DNA of 64,000 nucleotides, from positions 1 through 64,000 of the forward strand of contig DAIDHV010000004.1 of the NCBI GenBank assembly GCA_027451905.1. The letters run 5' to 3'. Under the pieces are notes generated by a model. That model saw only the letters and a list, made by a program, of their open reading frames with translations. It ran no database searches and was not told the DNA's origin. The first letter of the stretch is position 1; every line of letters starts with the position of its first letter. Shown here piece by piece: positions 44,415 through 53,338 of this stretch. This DNA is from Armatimonadota bacterium (GTDB lineage Bacteria; Armatimonadota; Fimbriimonadia; Fimbriimonadales; Fimbriimonadaceae). The translations under genes were made by a program, and so were the position numbers.

Positions 44415-45309
44415 GTTTCATTTCAAGCGCTAATTTTAAGGCACCTCTAACGGGTGGAGATTGGACTTGCGACACTTCTAGCTGCAGGTCACTGCCATAG
44501 AGTTCTAGGTATTGGCTAAATTTTTCGCGAAAGATGGCGTCTGTTTTCCAAAGACCGCCAGACGTTGCGATGCGAATCAGCTCCGCAAGGCGGGAGGATT
44601 CGCAGTTCTTATAAATATGCTTGACAACATGCTTGGCAAGGTGAGAGCTGTTCTTTTCAAGGCTCTCAACTGCGTAGCTTTCCCCAGATCTTGCTTCTTG
44701 GGCTACCGTCTTGGCGAGCTTCGAAATCACGGCAGCAGGTGAGTTGGAGTGGTAGATTCGAGCAATCACAGAGGAGTACTCAGTCGAGCCAAAGGCGTCG
44801 GTGATCGCCCGTAAGAGGGTTTGAGTGCACTCTTCTCGGTTGTATAAAAACTGGCGCAGGGCATCTCTGCCGTACATGCAAGCGGAGCCATCGTCGCCAA
44901 GAATATATCCGCCGCCGCCGCTTTTCACGAGGTCTTTACCCCTTAAACTGCAGACAAGAGAACCGGTTCCCGCAATCACGCAAATGTCGGGAATTGGCGA
45001 GCTTGCAAAAATGGCTGCCATGCAATCGGGCTCGGCCCGCACCTCTGCTTGCGGAAAAATGTGATGAAGGTGAACTACGGCTCGGTCTCGATCTTGCGCG
45101 GTCAACAATCCGGCAAAGCATCCGCAGACATATTGAGCCGTTGGGCAACCCTCCGCTGCTTTGCGAAGGTTGGTGCCTATCATCCGCTCTGGCGTAGAAG
45201 ATAGATTGGCAGAACCAGCCTGACCTTGATAAAGGACCTCTGACTTTTCGTTGACGGCGATGAGCCGACTGGACGAGCCTCCACAATCAAGTCCAACATA
45301 TACCGTCAT
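44404..45309 (-). CDS. BadF/BadG-family sugar kinase (GlcNAc/MurNAc kinase-like)
   Basis: This 301-residue ASKHA-fold kinase has the phosphate-1 loop GLDCGGSSSRLIAVNE at residues 6-21, a phosphate-2 site VIAGTGSLVCSL at about 115, and the adenosine-site GGGGYILGDDGSACMYGRDAL. Relatives include human GlcNAc kinase and the clostridial MurK, which phosphorylates both GlcNAc and MurNAc. Coupling to murQ (11-bp overlap) makes a MurK-like role the likeliest: it would provide MurNAc-6-phosphate. A glucosamine or benzoyl-CoA reductase role is much less likely in this context. Confidence 0.85.
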   Translation of the reverse strand: MTVYVGLDCGGSSSRLIAVNEKSEVLYQGQAGSANLSSTPERMIGTNLRKAAEGCPTAQYVCGCFAGLLTAQDRDRAVVHLHHIFPQAEVRAEPDCMAAIFASSPIPDICVIAGTGSLVCSLRGKDLVKSGGGGYILGDDGSACMYGRDALRQFLYNREECTQTLLRAITDAFGSTEYSSVIARIYHSNSPAAVISKLAKTVAQEARSGESYAVESLEKNSSHLAKHVVKHIYKNCESSRLAELIRIATSGGLWKTDAIFREKFSQYLELYGSDLQLEVSQVQSPPVRGALKLALEMKHGN

Positions 45310-45427
45310 AAGAATTTGAACTGCAAGATTTCATTTTTACTTTACCTCTAGGAAACTTCAAAACAATGTCAGGCGTCACGAATTATGCACAAGTCGAAAC
45401 TTGATGGCATTCCTCACCTCATAAGTT

Positions 45428-46459
45428 TTGGAAAGACTAACTTCAAATCATCTAGGTCCCTTTGAGTCGGTAGCGGTCATTGCCAATGATGCAATTGGAA
45501 ATTTTGTTGTTGCAACTCCTCTTTTGCAAAAAATTCACCAGGTTTGGTCACCAAGGCAACTCACTTATTTTGGAGGCGCTAGGACTGAGCTTTTCCAATC
45601 TCATAGCTCCGAAATTCAAAGAAGCATCCATTTGTTTGGCATTCAGCCTGAAGTTGCCTTAACAGAGTGCAAGAAACTAAAAGGCAGTTTTGAGGTTGTC
45701 ATCAATTTAGAAAACAGCCCGATTGCAAAACGAGCGGCCCAAATTCTTGCCTGCAAGGACACCTTCGTGGCTGGTCATCTCTTCAAAGATGATGGCAATG
45801 AAGATTTCGAGCCACCGATAGGAGAGCTTGGAGACTTTTTAAGGTTTACCGATTGGACCGCGCCTGGCTTAATGGACCGGTACGCTTGCCTCAACTCTTC
45901 CTTTATCGGTGAGATTTTTGTGCGGATGTGCGGCTTAAAAGGTCCTGTCCCCCATTACAAGCTTCCGAGTCTTCCCGGTACCGTGCCAGTTCCTCCTGCT
46001 TTGATTTCCACTTCAGCAAGTTTAAGCTGCAAGCTTTGGCCGACATCAAAGTGGATTGAAATTGCAGTTTGGCTTAATGAACTGGGGATCAGACCGGGAA
46101 TTGTCGGTGCTGCCAAGTCAGCCCGAGCCTCTTGGCAAGGCTGGGATGGTGAAGATGAACTTGTTCGGTTGGGTTTAGCCGAAGACCTTCGGGGAAGGCT
46201 CAACCTATTGGAATCGGTTTGGGCACTTTCACAGGCAAAAATAGCAATTACGATCGACAATGGTGTGGGGCATATGTCGGCAGCTTCGTCATGCCCATCG
46301 GTGGTTTTGTATCGTGAGGGCATTCACCGATTGTGGCACCCGCCCTATGAGACCGCGTCAGCCGTGATTACCAAAGCTGGTGAACCCGTGGCTTCGGTCA
46401 GTGTGGAAGCAGTGCAGAAGGCAGTTCTAGAGCAATTAGGAGTTCTTGCCTATGCGTAA
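45428..46459 (+). CDS. Glycosyltransferase family 9 protein (heptosyltransferase-like) 1
   Basis: This 343-residue GT-B fold protein is of the ADP-heptose:LPS heptosyltransferase group. AVIANDAIGNFVVATPLL corresponds to the family start (DGDVLLTTP). SASLSCKLWPTSKWIEIAVWL matches the conserved GAS...K.WP...W motif, and AKIAITIDNGVGHMSAASS the C-terminal S.DTG..HLAAA motif, with a change of D-T-G to D-N-G. It would add a sugar to an outer-membrane glycolipid. The TTG start at 45428 has no clear ribosome site. It overlaps the next GT9 gene by 8 bp. Confidence 0.87.
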   Translation: MERLTSNHLGPFESVAVIANDAIGNFVVATPLLQKIHQVWSPRQLTYFGGARTELFQSHSSEIQRSIHLFGIQPEVALTECKKLKGSFEVVINLENSPIAKRAAQILACKDTFVAGHLFKDDGNEDFEPPIGELGDFLRFTDWTAPGLMDRYACLNSSFIGEIFVRMCGLKGPVPHYKLPSLPGTVPVPPALISTSASLSCKLWPTSKWIEIAVWLNELGIRPGIVGAAKSARASWQGWDGEDELVRLGLAEDLRGRLNLLESVWALSQAKIAITIDNGVGHMSAASSCPSVVLYREGIHRLWHPPYETASAVITKAGEPVASVSVEAVQKAVLEQLGVLAYA

Positions 46460-47426
46460 TTTGCGGGTTGGAATTGTATTAAAATCGTATCTTGGCGATG
46501 CAGTGATGGCACTGCCACTTTTGAAAGGGCTCTGTGAAGAATTTGGAGAGATCAATGTTCTTGTTGCTGGCCCTGCCAGGTTTGTTGTTGGACACCTTGA
46601 AGGGGTTCGTCTTTTCTCGGAAAAAACTGATTTTCAAAAAACAGCAGATTGGTATTCCCAGTTTTATAAAGAGAGTAACCCTGATGCCGTGGTTCTAGTA
46701 AATCGCAGCTTCCGGTCCGCTTTCTCAGCTTGGAAGGCGAGAGTTCCTGTAAGGATTGGCCATGCAACAGAGGGAAGAGGCTGGCTCCTCACCGATCGAT
46801 TTTCTTATCGAAAGACGGACTACGAGGCAAAATCTTACTTTGACCTTGGAGCAGCCCTTGGTATCGAGCCTGACTTGCTGCCTTTGGATATCTCGTTGCC
46901 CTTGCCAAAGGAAGCTAGCCTTGTGAGTTCGAATCAACCTTATGCAGTCATTCAACCTGGGGCACGCTACCCGGAAAAGCAAATAATCCTTCCACACTTG
47001 TGCGCAATCGCAAGCCAAATCCATGCTAGGGGTTTCAAAATGGTTATGGTCGGTGATCAGTCGGAGTGCAACGCAGGGCTTACTTTAGAGGCAAAGTGCG
47101 GGTTGGAGTTTCAAAATCTTATTGGCAAAACATCTTTAGACCAGTTGGCGCAAGTTCTTTCTGGAACCGCGGTCACGGTTGCCAGTGATACGGGGATTAG
47201 CCACCTGTCGGCAAGCCTCGGCACCCCAACGCTGACCTTGTTCGGTCCGAATTCTAGTCTTAAGTGGGGGCATCCGCTTCCTCACTGCCGGTCAGTTCAA
47301 AGTCCAACTAGGAAGATGCAAGACCTGCCTCTGGATTCAATTCTTTCTGGATTAGAAGAACTCCTTCGTCTGGACCAAACGAAAAATCTTCGGCCAACCA
47401 ATCCATTGCTGATTACGGTTCCTTAG
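46452..47426 (+). CDS. Glycosyltransferase family 9 protein (heptosyltransferase-like) 2
   Basis: This 324-residue GT9 protein starts RVGIVLKSYLGDAVMALPLL, a clear match to the family KXSXLGDVI.TLP motif. VIQPGARYPEKQIILPHL and TVASDTGISHLSASLGTPTLTLFG give the donor site. I chose the ATG at 46452, nine bases after TAGGAG, rather than a TTG at 46446. With the preceding gene it forms a pair typical of LPS core synthesis, supporting a diderm cell. The unknown membrane protein gene follows after 38 bp. Confidence 0.92.
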   Translation: MRNLRVGIVLKSYLGDAVMALPLLKGLCEEFGEINVLVAGPARFVVGHLEGVRLFSEKTDFQKTADWYSQFYKESNPDAVVLVNRSFRSAFSAWKARVPVRIGHATEGRGWLLTDRFSYRKTDYEAKSYFDLGAALGIEPDLLPLDISLPLPKEASLVSSNQPYAVIQPGARYPEKQIILPHLCAIASQIHARGFKMVMVGDQSECNAGLTLEAKCGLEFQNLIGKTSLDQLAQVLSGTAVTVASDTGISHLSASLGTPTLTLFGPNSSLKWGHPLPHCRSVQSPTRKMQDLPLDSILSGLEELLRLDQTKNLRPTNPLLITVP

Positions 47427-47464
47427 CAAGACCCGAACTGGGTACACCATGAGAACTGGTGGTT

Positions 47465-49243
47465 ATGAAAAAGGTTGTTTGCAAGCCGATCATAATCGCC
47501 ATCTTGGTGTTGGTCTGCACGGTTGCTTTAGCGCCGCTCAAGCCTCCTTTGGGCCGGAAATCAAGAAATTCCGTCCTCATTTTGATCCACGGTGATAACC
47601 TTGGAAGCCATGTGTCTTTCACTCCTCCTAACCAGCAAATGTGGGTTCTTTGGCCCTACCGCCTTAGCGATTATGGAGCCAATCGGCTTCTTTCCATCTT
47701 TACTGGTTTTAACTGGCAAGGAAGCGGATATGACCTCTCTTTTCGGGAGAACAGTGCCGACAGCTGGGTTTCCAACAATATCCATCATCTCGAAAAAACA
47801 GGCTACTTCAAGGCTAGAAGCCAACTCCTTGGCAATCATAAAGTTTTTCCCGTCAGCGACAAAATTGGCATTGGCAGCGTGAATCGAGAATCGCTTTTGC
47901 TCGCCTTGGATCAGTCTTCTGCTTCAATCAAGCCGGTCCCTTATCGCGGACCGTGGCCAGAAGGTGCGATTTTAGTTTACGAAGCTCACAATTGGCCAGA
48001 CGCCATTGCGATGAGCCGCGAAGCCCAGGGCCAAAGGGGAAGGGCAATGATTGCCGAAATTCCAGATGCTTCTCCCACAAGATGGGGTCGGCTGTGGCTT
48101 AGCCCCAAGGGTTGGCCGGATGGTTTTCCCGTTAGCCCCCAGACTCATATGAGTGGAATGTTAGATGCCAGAGATATCGGAAGAGTTCTTGTTGCTCCTA
48201 ATGCCGTTCGCTGGGCGGTCCGACCCGATGCGATGGACTCTTATGATTCTTGGTTTGACCACGTTCAAGGATTTGGCTCTGGTGTGTTGACTGGGTTGGC
48301 TTTCTTCTTGGTTTTTATCCTTGGATCAGCCGCGTACTGCATCATTATCGAAGAACGGGCTCCTATTGCTTCGGGTCTGTTAATCGCTTGCGCTATGGCG
48401 CCTACCTCTTTTATGATCACCGACAACTTATCTCGTATCTTTGGATTGGACAATTGGTGGCTTTTCCTATTTGGGGTGTCATTGGGGCTTTCCACAATTG
48501 GATTTCTTTTTTATGCGGTAACGAGAAAAGCCTTTTCTGGCGCTCATCCCCTTTTCTGGACCTGTTTGGTCGGCTGCACAGCCATGCTCGTCACCAACCC
48601 AACTTGGACAATTTTCTCACCCGTATTTTCTATCAATCGTTGGACGGCAACGGGAATCCCTTTGGGGTTATTGATGGCGTTTTTAACCGGGACTGTTGCC
48701 TTTGCGCGAAATTCAGCGGCTTCTTGGCTGGCGAGGGGCCTCATTGTAGCCACACTGGTTTTAACGGCAGGAGGTTTCATTTGGCTTCATTCAGCGGGTG
48801 CAATTGGACTGGCGTTGCCGATTTGCGCCCTCGTGATCGGGGAAGGGTGGTTTCGATGGCCTTTGCTCATTGTTTTATGTTTTCTTCCAACTTCTCAGGC
48901 AGATCCGTGGCATTATGGAGTCGTTTGGGCACCAGTGAACAGCTTCAAAAACTTCGATGACGCGAAGGGGCTTAACCTTGGCGGGGCATTTTTTGCCCTC
49001 GCCTCACCTGCCTTGTTGTTCCTTATCATGTTGGTTGGAGCAACTCTTCTTTTCGGAGACCGGTTTTTATTTCGTCAAATGAAAATGGCACTCAAAAAAG
49101 ATAACCGCATTCTTGCCTTAGGCTTTGCCGGCATAAGCTTGGCTGCGATTGCGGTGCTGAACCCCGTCTTTTGGTCAGCAGCAATGATTTGCGGTTACGG
49201 GCTCTTTATTGCTCTCTTTTTTGATTCGGTTTGGGCCGTATAG
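47465..49243 (+). CDS. Unrecognised polytopic membrane protein with large N-terminal outer domain
   Basis: I do not recognise this 592-residue protein. One N-terminal membrane segment (about 6-24) is followed by a soluble domain of about 230 residues, presumably outside. That domain contains VLILIHGDNLGSHVS, ILVYEAHNWPDAIAMSREA and PTRWGRLWLSPKGWPDGF. About ten hydrophobic helices come next, to the end. No standard glycosyltransferase or ligase motif is visible. The gene is 38 bp after two GT9 genes, so a role in glycan assembly or transport is inferred. Alkaline-phosphatase-like folds exist in similar layouts, but the metal residues are not clear. Confidence 0.7.
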   Translation: MKKVVCKPIIIAILVLVCTVALAPLKPPLGRKSRNSVLILIHGDNLGSHVSFTPPNQQMWVLWPYRLSDYGANRLLSIFTGFNWQGSGYDLSFRENSADSWVSNNIHHLEKTGYFKARSQLLGNHKVFPVSDKIGIGSVNRESLLLALDQSSASIKPVPYRGPWPEGAILVYEAHNWPDAIAMSREAQGQRGRAMIAEIPDASPTRWGRLWLSPKGWPDGFPVSPQTHMSGMLDARDIGRVLVAPNAVRWAVRPDAMDSYDSWFDHVQGFGSGVLTGLAFFLVFILGSAAYCIIIEERAPIASGLLIACAMAPTSFMITDNLSRIFGLDNWWLFLFGVSLGLSTIGFLFYAVTRKAFSGAHPLFWTCLVGCTAMLVTNPTWTIFSPVFSINRWTATGIPLGLLMAFLTGTVAFARNSAASWLARGLIVATLVLTAGGFIWLHSAGAIGLALPICALVIGEGWFRWPLLIVLCFLPTSQADPWHYGVVWAPVNSFKNFDDAKGLNLGGAFFALASPALLFLIMLVGATLLFGDRFLFRQMKMALKKDNRILALGFAGISLAAIAVLNPVFWSAAMICGYGLFIALFFDSVWAV

Positions 49244-49287
49244 CGCCAAAAAGCACAAGAAAAAGTCTCCTTAACCTCGGATTAGCT

Positions 49288-49304
49288 AACTCCGGCGTGG
49301 AGTT
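49288..49304. terminator. Possible hairpin terminator between convergent genes
   Basis: AACTCC, GGCGT loop and GGAGTT form a perfect 6-bp stem in the 86-bp gap between the membrane protein gene and the M61 gene. A second complementary pair, TCCGGC and GCCGGA, overlaps it and extends to about 49317. No T run follows on either strand, so this is a weak call. Confidence 0.3.
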
Positions 49305-49329
49305 CTAAAGAGCCGGACATCAAGAGTTC

Positions 49330-51080
49330 TTACTGTTTCTTAGCCAACCACTCCTGTAGAAGCTGCTTCTCGGTTGAACCAGCAGTTGGATCCAAAATGA
49401 CGTTATCACCCACTTGAGAATTGAGCATGGGGGGAACGCTCACTTTGATTTCGGTTGCGCCACTATCGGAATACCGGTCTACCGTGATCGTAAAGTTATT
49501 TGATGGTTCGGAGCCAACCCCATCCCAAGGCTGAAAAGTGATAGATTGAAGGACATCTCCCGGTTTAAGCCCTGCCTGAATGGCGGATTGGCTTAACATG
49601 GATATCGCATTTGTGTTTGACAGCGTGAACGGCATTTCCAACTCGGGAAACTGCTCGCTGGTCACTTGCATTCCCAATGATCTTGCAATCGAGTAGGGAA
49701 GTTCGGCGGTGGAATGGACCATTAATCTATAGATTTTGTCAAAAGCGTCTTGAGAGCCAACCACTTGGTTTATGGTTTTCAGAATGTCTCCTTTTTTGAA
49801 TCCTGGCAAGGGTAGGTGATACTTTTGGTACATCATCCGCATGACGTCATCTAAGGACTTGGCTCCATGAGTATAAGAGCGAATGGCGCAGTCCAACAGC
49901 CATCCAACTAAGTAGCCCTTGGTGTAGTAATTGAGCCCACCGGAGGAAAATCCGTCTGCCCTCCAGGTGTCTCTCCCGCACTGAGCTAGGGTCACTTGAT
50001 GCCTGCCGCTTGCGTGCTGAAGCCCAATAACGCGATCTCGAATAGAGGACAAGAGCCAATTTTGGTTTTCGAGACCACTGCGGTAGGTAAGAATGTCCGA
50101 ATAGTAGTCGGTGACCCCCTCTGACCACCAAATCTGACTTGTATCGGCGGGTTTGTTGTAATCAAACGGGCCGAGTTCAAAGGGCCGTATCCTCTTGACG
50201 TTCCAGGCATGAAAATTTTCATGGGCTGCGATCGCAGGAAAATCCAGATTAGGATCGTCGTTAAGGGCAATGACGGTGCAATTGCGATGTTCAAGGCCGC
50301 CCGCAAAACTTCCTACGACGAGGTGAATGTAATACGTGTAATGCTTAAATGGAGCCCCGCGAAACAAGTCGATGGCAGGGGCGCTTACCGTTTGCAGCAT
50401 TTGCTTGATTTTGTTCATGTCGCAAAGGATCGGCTGCGAGCCTTTGACGAATATCACATGGAAGGGAACGCCGCGAACGGAAAAGTTCTTTTTGACAAAC
50501 GTTCCGAGCTGGATGGGGCAGTCAATAAATTCGTCGTAACCTGATTGGGCCACATAATGGCCGTAACTGGATTCATGCAAGGAATCGGCAATTTGCCATC
50601 CAGCCGGAGGGTGAATTGCTAGCGTGTCTGGCTCTGTTTTGCGCCCTACCGCATACATGAACGCGGAAGCGCCGTTGATGAATCCGGTTTGATTGTCAAT
50701 ATGACTTCCAAAGAAGCCAAGCCCTGGGTCTACGGCGTGAACCTGATAAAAAACTTGACTAATCCTGGCTTAGCGGTGGTGATCTTCCAAACCAAGGGGC
50801 TTGGGTGCGTAACTGGAATCGGCTTTCCAAATTCTTGGGCTTGAGCCTTAGAAATCGTGGATTGGTAGTTGGCAAGTTGATAATAGCCGGGACTCCATCC
50901 AGGTATGGCGAAGCTAGAATCTCCTTTAGGACAATTGAGCTTCAGAGAAATCAAGAATTGCTGTTTAGAAACGTTGGTTCTTAAGCTGTAATCAACACTT
51001 GCATGAGCAACAAGAGAGATCAGCGCACAGAGGGTTGCCAAAAAGGGCTTTAGCCGGAGCCGATAAGTTGAGGGCAGCAC
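49330..51080 (-). pseudogene. M61-family metallopeptidase gene with a one-base frameshift
   Basis: The gene reads as two frames: 50730-51080 (116 residues, signal peptide plus M61 N-terminal beta domain) and 49330 to about 50730 (catalytic and PDZ domains). Joined, they give about 583 residues, normal for exported glycyl-aminopeptidase-like M61 enzymes. The break is at a run of six A (50748-50753; T on the coding strand). A seventh T would restore VKFFYQVHAVDPGLG, which matches M61 proteins. The catalytic HENFH (zinc motif HEXXH, 50209-50223) with WNVKRIRP and the WWSEGVTDYY motif are intact, as is the PDZ region. Causes could be sequencing error, recent mutation or slippage. The start is GTG. 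Confidence 0.85.
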
Positions 51081-51143
51081 CTTCCCATCCTACCAAATGT
51101 TGAGCGTTTGTAGCTACGGAACTGTTAGACCATAAAGTCGGCG

Positions 51144-51149
51144 TATAAT
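51144..51149 (+). promoter_or_regulatory. Perfect -10 box six bases before the amidase start
   Basis: TATAAT at 51144-51149 matches the sigma70 consensus exactly, with the ATG at 51156. The -35 region (about ACTGTT, 17 bp upstream) is weak. Initiation at the normal distance would fall on the start codon, giving a leaderless mRNA; no Shine-Dalgarno site is present. The carboxypeptidase gene at 28768 has the same layout. Confidence 0.45.
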
Positions 51150-51155
51150 CCGATC

Positions 51156-51806
51156 ATGTTGGGATTTGTTCCGCTAGCAATGATTGCGCCACCGCTGATT
51201 CATGAAAATAGACAAGCAATCCAGATGTCCCGAGTTCGGATGCGGCACAACGTTTTTCAGGGAGATGCGTTTCCAAAACCATGGTTTCGGCCTGGTTTTC
51301 AAAACTTTGTGTGGGTTCAGTCTCCCAACTACGGCGTGAGGCCAAAGGGCACGGTTGTGGATACGGTTGTGGTGCATGCCACTGCCGGTTCAACGGCAAG
51401 AGGAGCTGCATTGCACTTTTTTACCCCTGCCAGCCAGGTCAGTGCTCACTATATCATTGGCAAGGATGGGTCTATTTACCAGTGCGTTTCTACGTTCAGA
51501 AGGGCATGGCATGCGGGGGTCAGCAGGGACTTTTTAGGAAGAGGCAACGTCAACAACTTTTCGATTGGTATCGAGTTGGTGAATTTAGATAACGGTAAGG
51601 ATCCCTATCCAAAAGCGCAGACAAATGCCTTACTGCACCTGATTGAAGCTCTGGAATATAGATTCCCCCTAAAGTACGTCACCAGTCATGCCTATATTGC
51701 CCTCCCGGCGGGTAGGAAAGTGGATCCAAACGGGTTTCCTTGGCATTCATTAGCCAGCCTAAACCTTAAATTGGTTGACAAGGGCCATGCCCGTCAGGGC
51801 CCCTAA
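51156..51806 (+). CDS. N-acetylmuramoyl-L-alanine amidase, Amidase_2/AmpD-like
   Basis: This 216-residue zinc amidase cuts the bond between MurNAc and the stem peptide. A moderately hydrophobic N-terminus (about 1-14) is only a weak signal. The catalytic fold begins with VDTVVVHATAG (first zinc His). SAHYIIGKDGSIYQCV follows, then RAWHAGVS and NNFSIGIELVN. The distal zinc ligands are in VTSHAYIALPAGRKVDPNGF (His and Asp). It could act in wall recycling with MurQ and the kinase, or in the outer wall. It is divergent from the M61 gene and convergent with the PLP enzyme gene. Confidence 0.92.
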   Translation: MLGFVPLAMIAPPLIHENRQAIQMSRVRMRHNVFQGDAFPKPWFRPGFQNFVWVQSPNYGVRPKGTVVDTVVVHATAGSTARGAALHFFTPASQVSAHYIIGKDGSIYQCVSTFRRAWHAGVSRDFLGRGNVNNFSIGIELVNLDNGKDPYPKAQTNALLHLIEALEYRFPLKYVTSHAYIALPAGRKVDPNGFPWHSLASLNLKLVDKGHARQGP

Positions 51807-51876
51807 AATCCCATTTGCCTCTCTTTCCTCTCAAACGAAGCAAGGGCCAAGAGGATAAAGGGACCCTAGGTTTGGC

Positions 51877-53043
51877 TTAAACCAAGTGCTTTTCGGCGGA
51901 AGCTTTAAGGTCCTCAATGAGGTCTTGTTCGTCTTCTAGGCCCACAAAGACTCTCACCAAGTGTCTTGGTTCTTTCCAAGTCATCAAAGAGACAGGCATG
52001 GTCAGGGCCAGGCTTTCAAATCCGCCCCAACTCACGCCGATTCCAAAATACTGGAGGTCATTGATAAACTTTTCTAGCCGCGAAGGATCCTGAATTTTCG
52101 GCTCGAAGGAGAACAGTCCGCCGCTTCCTTTCATTTGGGCTTGGAATAGCTTTCTTTGGGGGAAACTAGCAAGGGAAACGTGGTGAACTCTCTCGACCCA
52201 CGGCTGTTCTTCAAGCCAGCCAGCCACATTGTTGGCCGCCTTTTCATGATGATCAATTCTCAACTTTAAGGTTCGCAGACCTCGATTGAGTAGCCAACCG
52301 TTAAACGGAGCCAGTGCAGATACAAAATTGCCAATTTCGTACTGAATAATCGGCTTAAGGAGAGCCTCGGAGCAGCAAATCGCGCCTGCCACAACGTCAC
52401 TATGCCCGCCAACGTACTTGGTGCAGCTGTGGACAACATAATCAATTCCCAGTTCGGCAGGGTTCTGCAGATAGGGGGTGGCATAGGTATTGTCTATGGC
52501 AGTGCGGACCCCTTTTTCTTGGCAGGCCGATGCAATTCGCTTCAGATCTTGCAGCCGGAAGGTAAGCGAGGCGGGTGATTCTAAATAAACTAATTTGGTC
52601 TGAGGAGTGATGGAATCGATGACTTCATCGGCGCATGTTCCATCAACAAAGGTGTTTGTGACCCCAAACTTTGGCAAGTAATTGGTAAGAACATCCCGGA
52701 CTGGGCCATAAACTGAATCTATCGTGACGACGTTAGCGCCGGATTCAACATTGGCAAGAATCACGGAAGAGATTGCACTCATTCCAGAACCAACAAGCCT
52801 GCACTTTTCGGTGCCTTCAAGCATTGCCAGCTTCTTTTCGACGACCTCTAACGAAGGGTTGCCAACTCGACTGTAAAAACGATTCGATCCCGGTCCGTTT
52901 TTACCCACTTGCCTCATTTCTTCAATGGTGTTAAAAAGAAAGAGGGAGTTTTGAAAGATCGGTGGCGCTACCGCGCCTTCATGCTTGGTTTCCTCGCCGA
53001 GATGCTGTAACTGTGTGGCCTTCCTAGCCGTGCCTTTTTTCAT
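51877..53043 (-). CDS. Cys/Met metabolism PLP-dependent enzyme (cystathionine gamma-synthase/lyase family)
   Basis: This 388-residue fold type I PLP enzyme has the PLP-binding Lys209 in HSCTKYVGGHSDVVAG. The N-terminal PIFQNSLFLF and RFYSRVGNPSLEVVEKKLA motifs are standard for the family, and the AIDNTYATPYLQNP motif holds the Asp that contacts the pyridine ring. Members include cystathionine gamma-synthase (metB), beta-lyase (metC), gamma-lyase and methionine gamma-lyase; these cannot be separated here. It stands alone. No SAM riboswitch or T-box is evident upstream. Confidence 0.9.
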   Translation of the reverse strand: MKKGTARKATQLQHLGEETKHEGAVAPPIFQNSLFLFNTIEEMRQVGKNGPGSNRFYSRVGNPSLEVVEKKLAMLEGTEKCRLVGSGMSAISSVILANVESGANVVTIDSVYGPVRDVLTNYLPKFGVTNTFVDGTCADEVIDSITPQTKLVYLESPASLTFRLQDLKRIASACQEKGVRTAIDNTYATPYLQNPAELGIDYVVHSCTKYVGGHSDVVAGAICCSEALLKPIIQYEIGNFVSALAPFNGWLLNRGLRTLKLRIDHHEKAANNVAGWLEEQPWVERVHHVSLASFPQRKLFQAQMKGSGGLFSFEPKIQDPSRLEKFINDLQYFGIGVSWGGFESLALTMPVSLMTWKEPRHLVRVFVGLEDEQDLIEDLKASAEKHLV

Positions 53044-53338
53044 AGACTTCTTAGTTTTAGCACTTTTTTGAGTCTCCTAGCAAAACAGTTCCGTGAAGAT
53101 TCTTTGATCAGTGCAGAATCTGTTTTTTGCTTGCGTTTGCTGCCAAAAAGTGAAGCGATTCGCTTCTTGGAAACTGTTGCAAAAACTCAAAAGTCCTTTC
53201 AGTTCAGACGAACCAATGGATTTTATGGCTTCATGCTAGAGAAGTTTTTTTGTTCCCGAGCGCTATCAAAAAATTCTTGTTATTTACCTTGCTAATTAGG
53301 GGTAGGAACTGGTATTCTGTAATTTCCCCGGAAACTGT
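53044..53338. other. Intergenic region between PLP enzyme and rpoZ genes
   Basis: This 295-bp divergent gap holds the promoters of both genes. A 6-bp palindrome GAAGCG-att-CGCTTC lies at 53152-53166. A plausible promoter for rpoZ is TTGCTA with TATTCT, 18 bp apart, ending about 25 bases before the start. A 75-codon open frame at 53068-53295 shows no protein-like pattern and was left out. I see no riboswitch. Confidence 0.5.

Noticed and set aside
50740-50760. Programmed -1 ribosomal frameshift in the M61 gene
   Set aside because: The run would allow slippage, but the heptamer phase does not fit the classical X XXY YYZ rule and I see no strong downstream stem; error, mutation or transcriptional slippage is simpler.
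53057-53080. CIRCE-like sequence (TTAGCACTT...) upstream of the PLP enzyme gene
   Set aside because: The first half resembles the heat-shock operator, but the inverted second half (GAGTGCTAA at 9-bp spacing) is absent.
53044-53110. SAM riboswitch or T-box before the Cys/Met PLP enzyme gene
   Set aside because: The short leader has none of the conserved core motifs and no room for the full aptamer with a terminator.
53068-53295. 75-codon open frame between the PLP enzyme and rpoZ genes
   Set aside because: No ribosome site, no recognisable fold and unusual composition; it covers a region with likely promoters for both neighbours.
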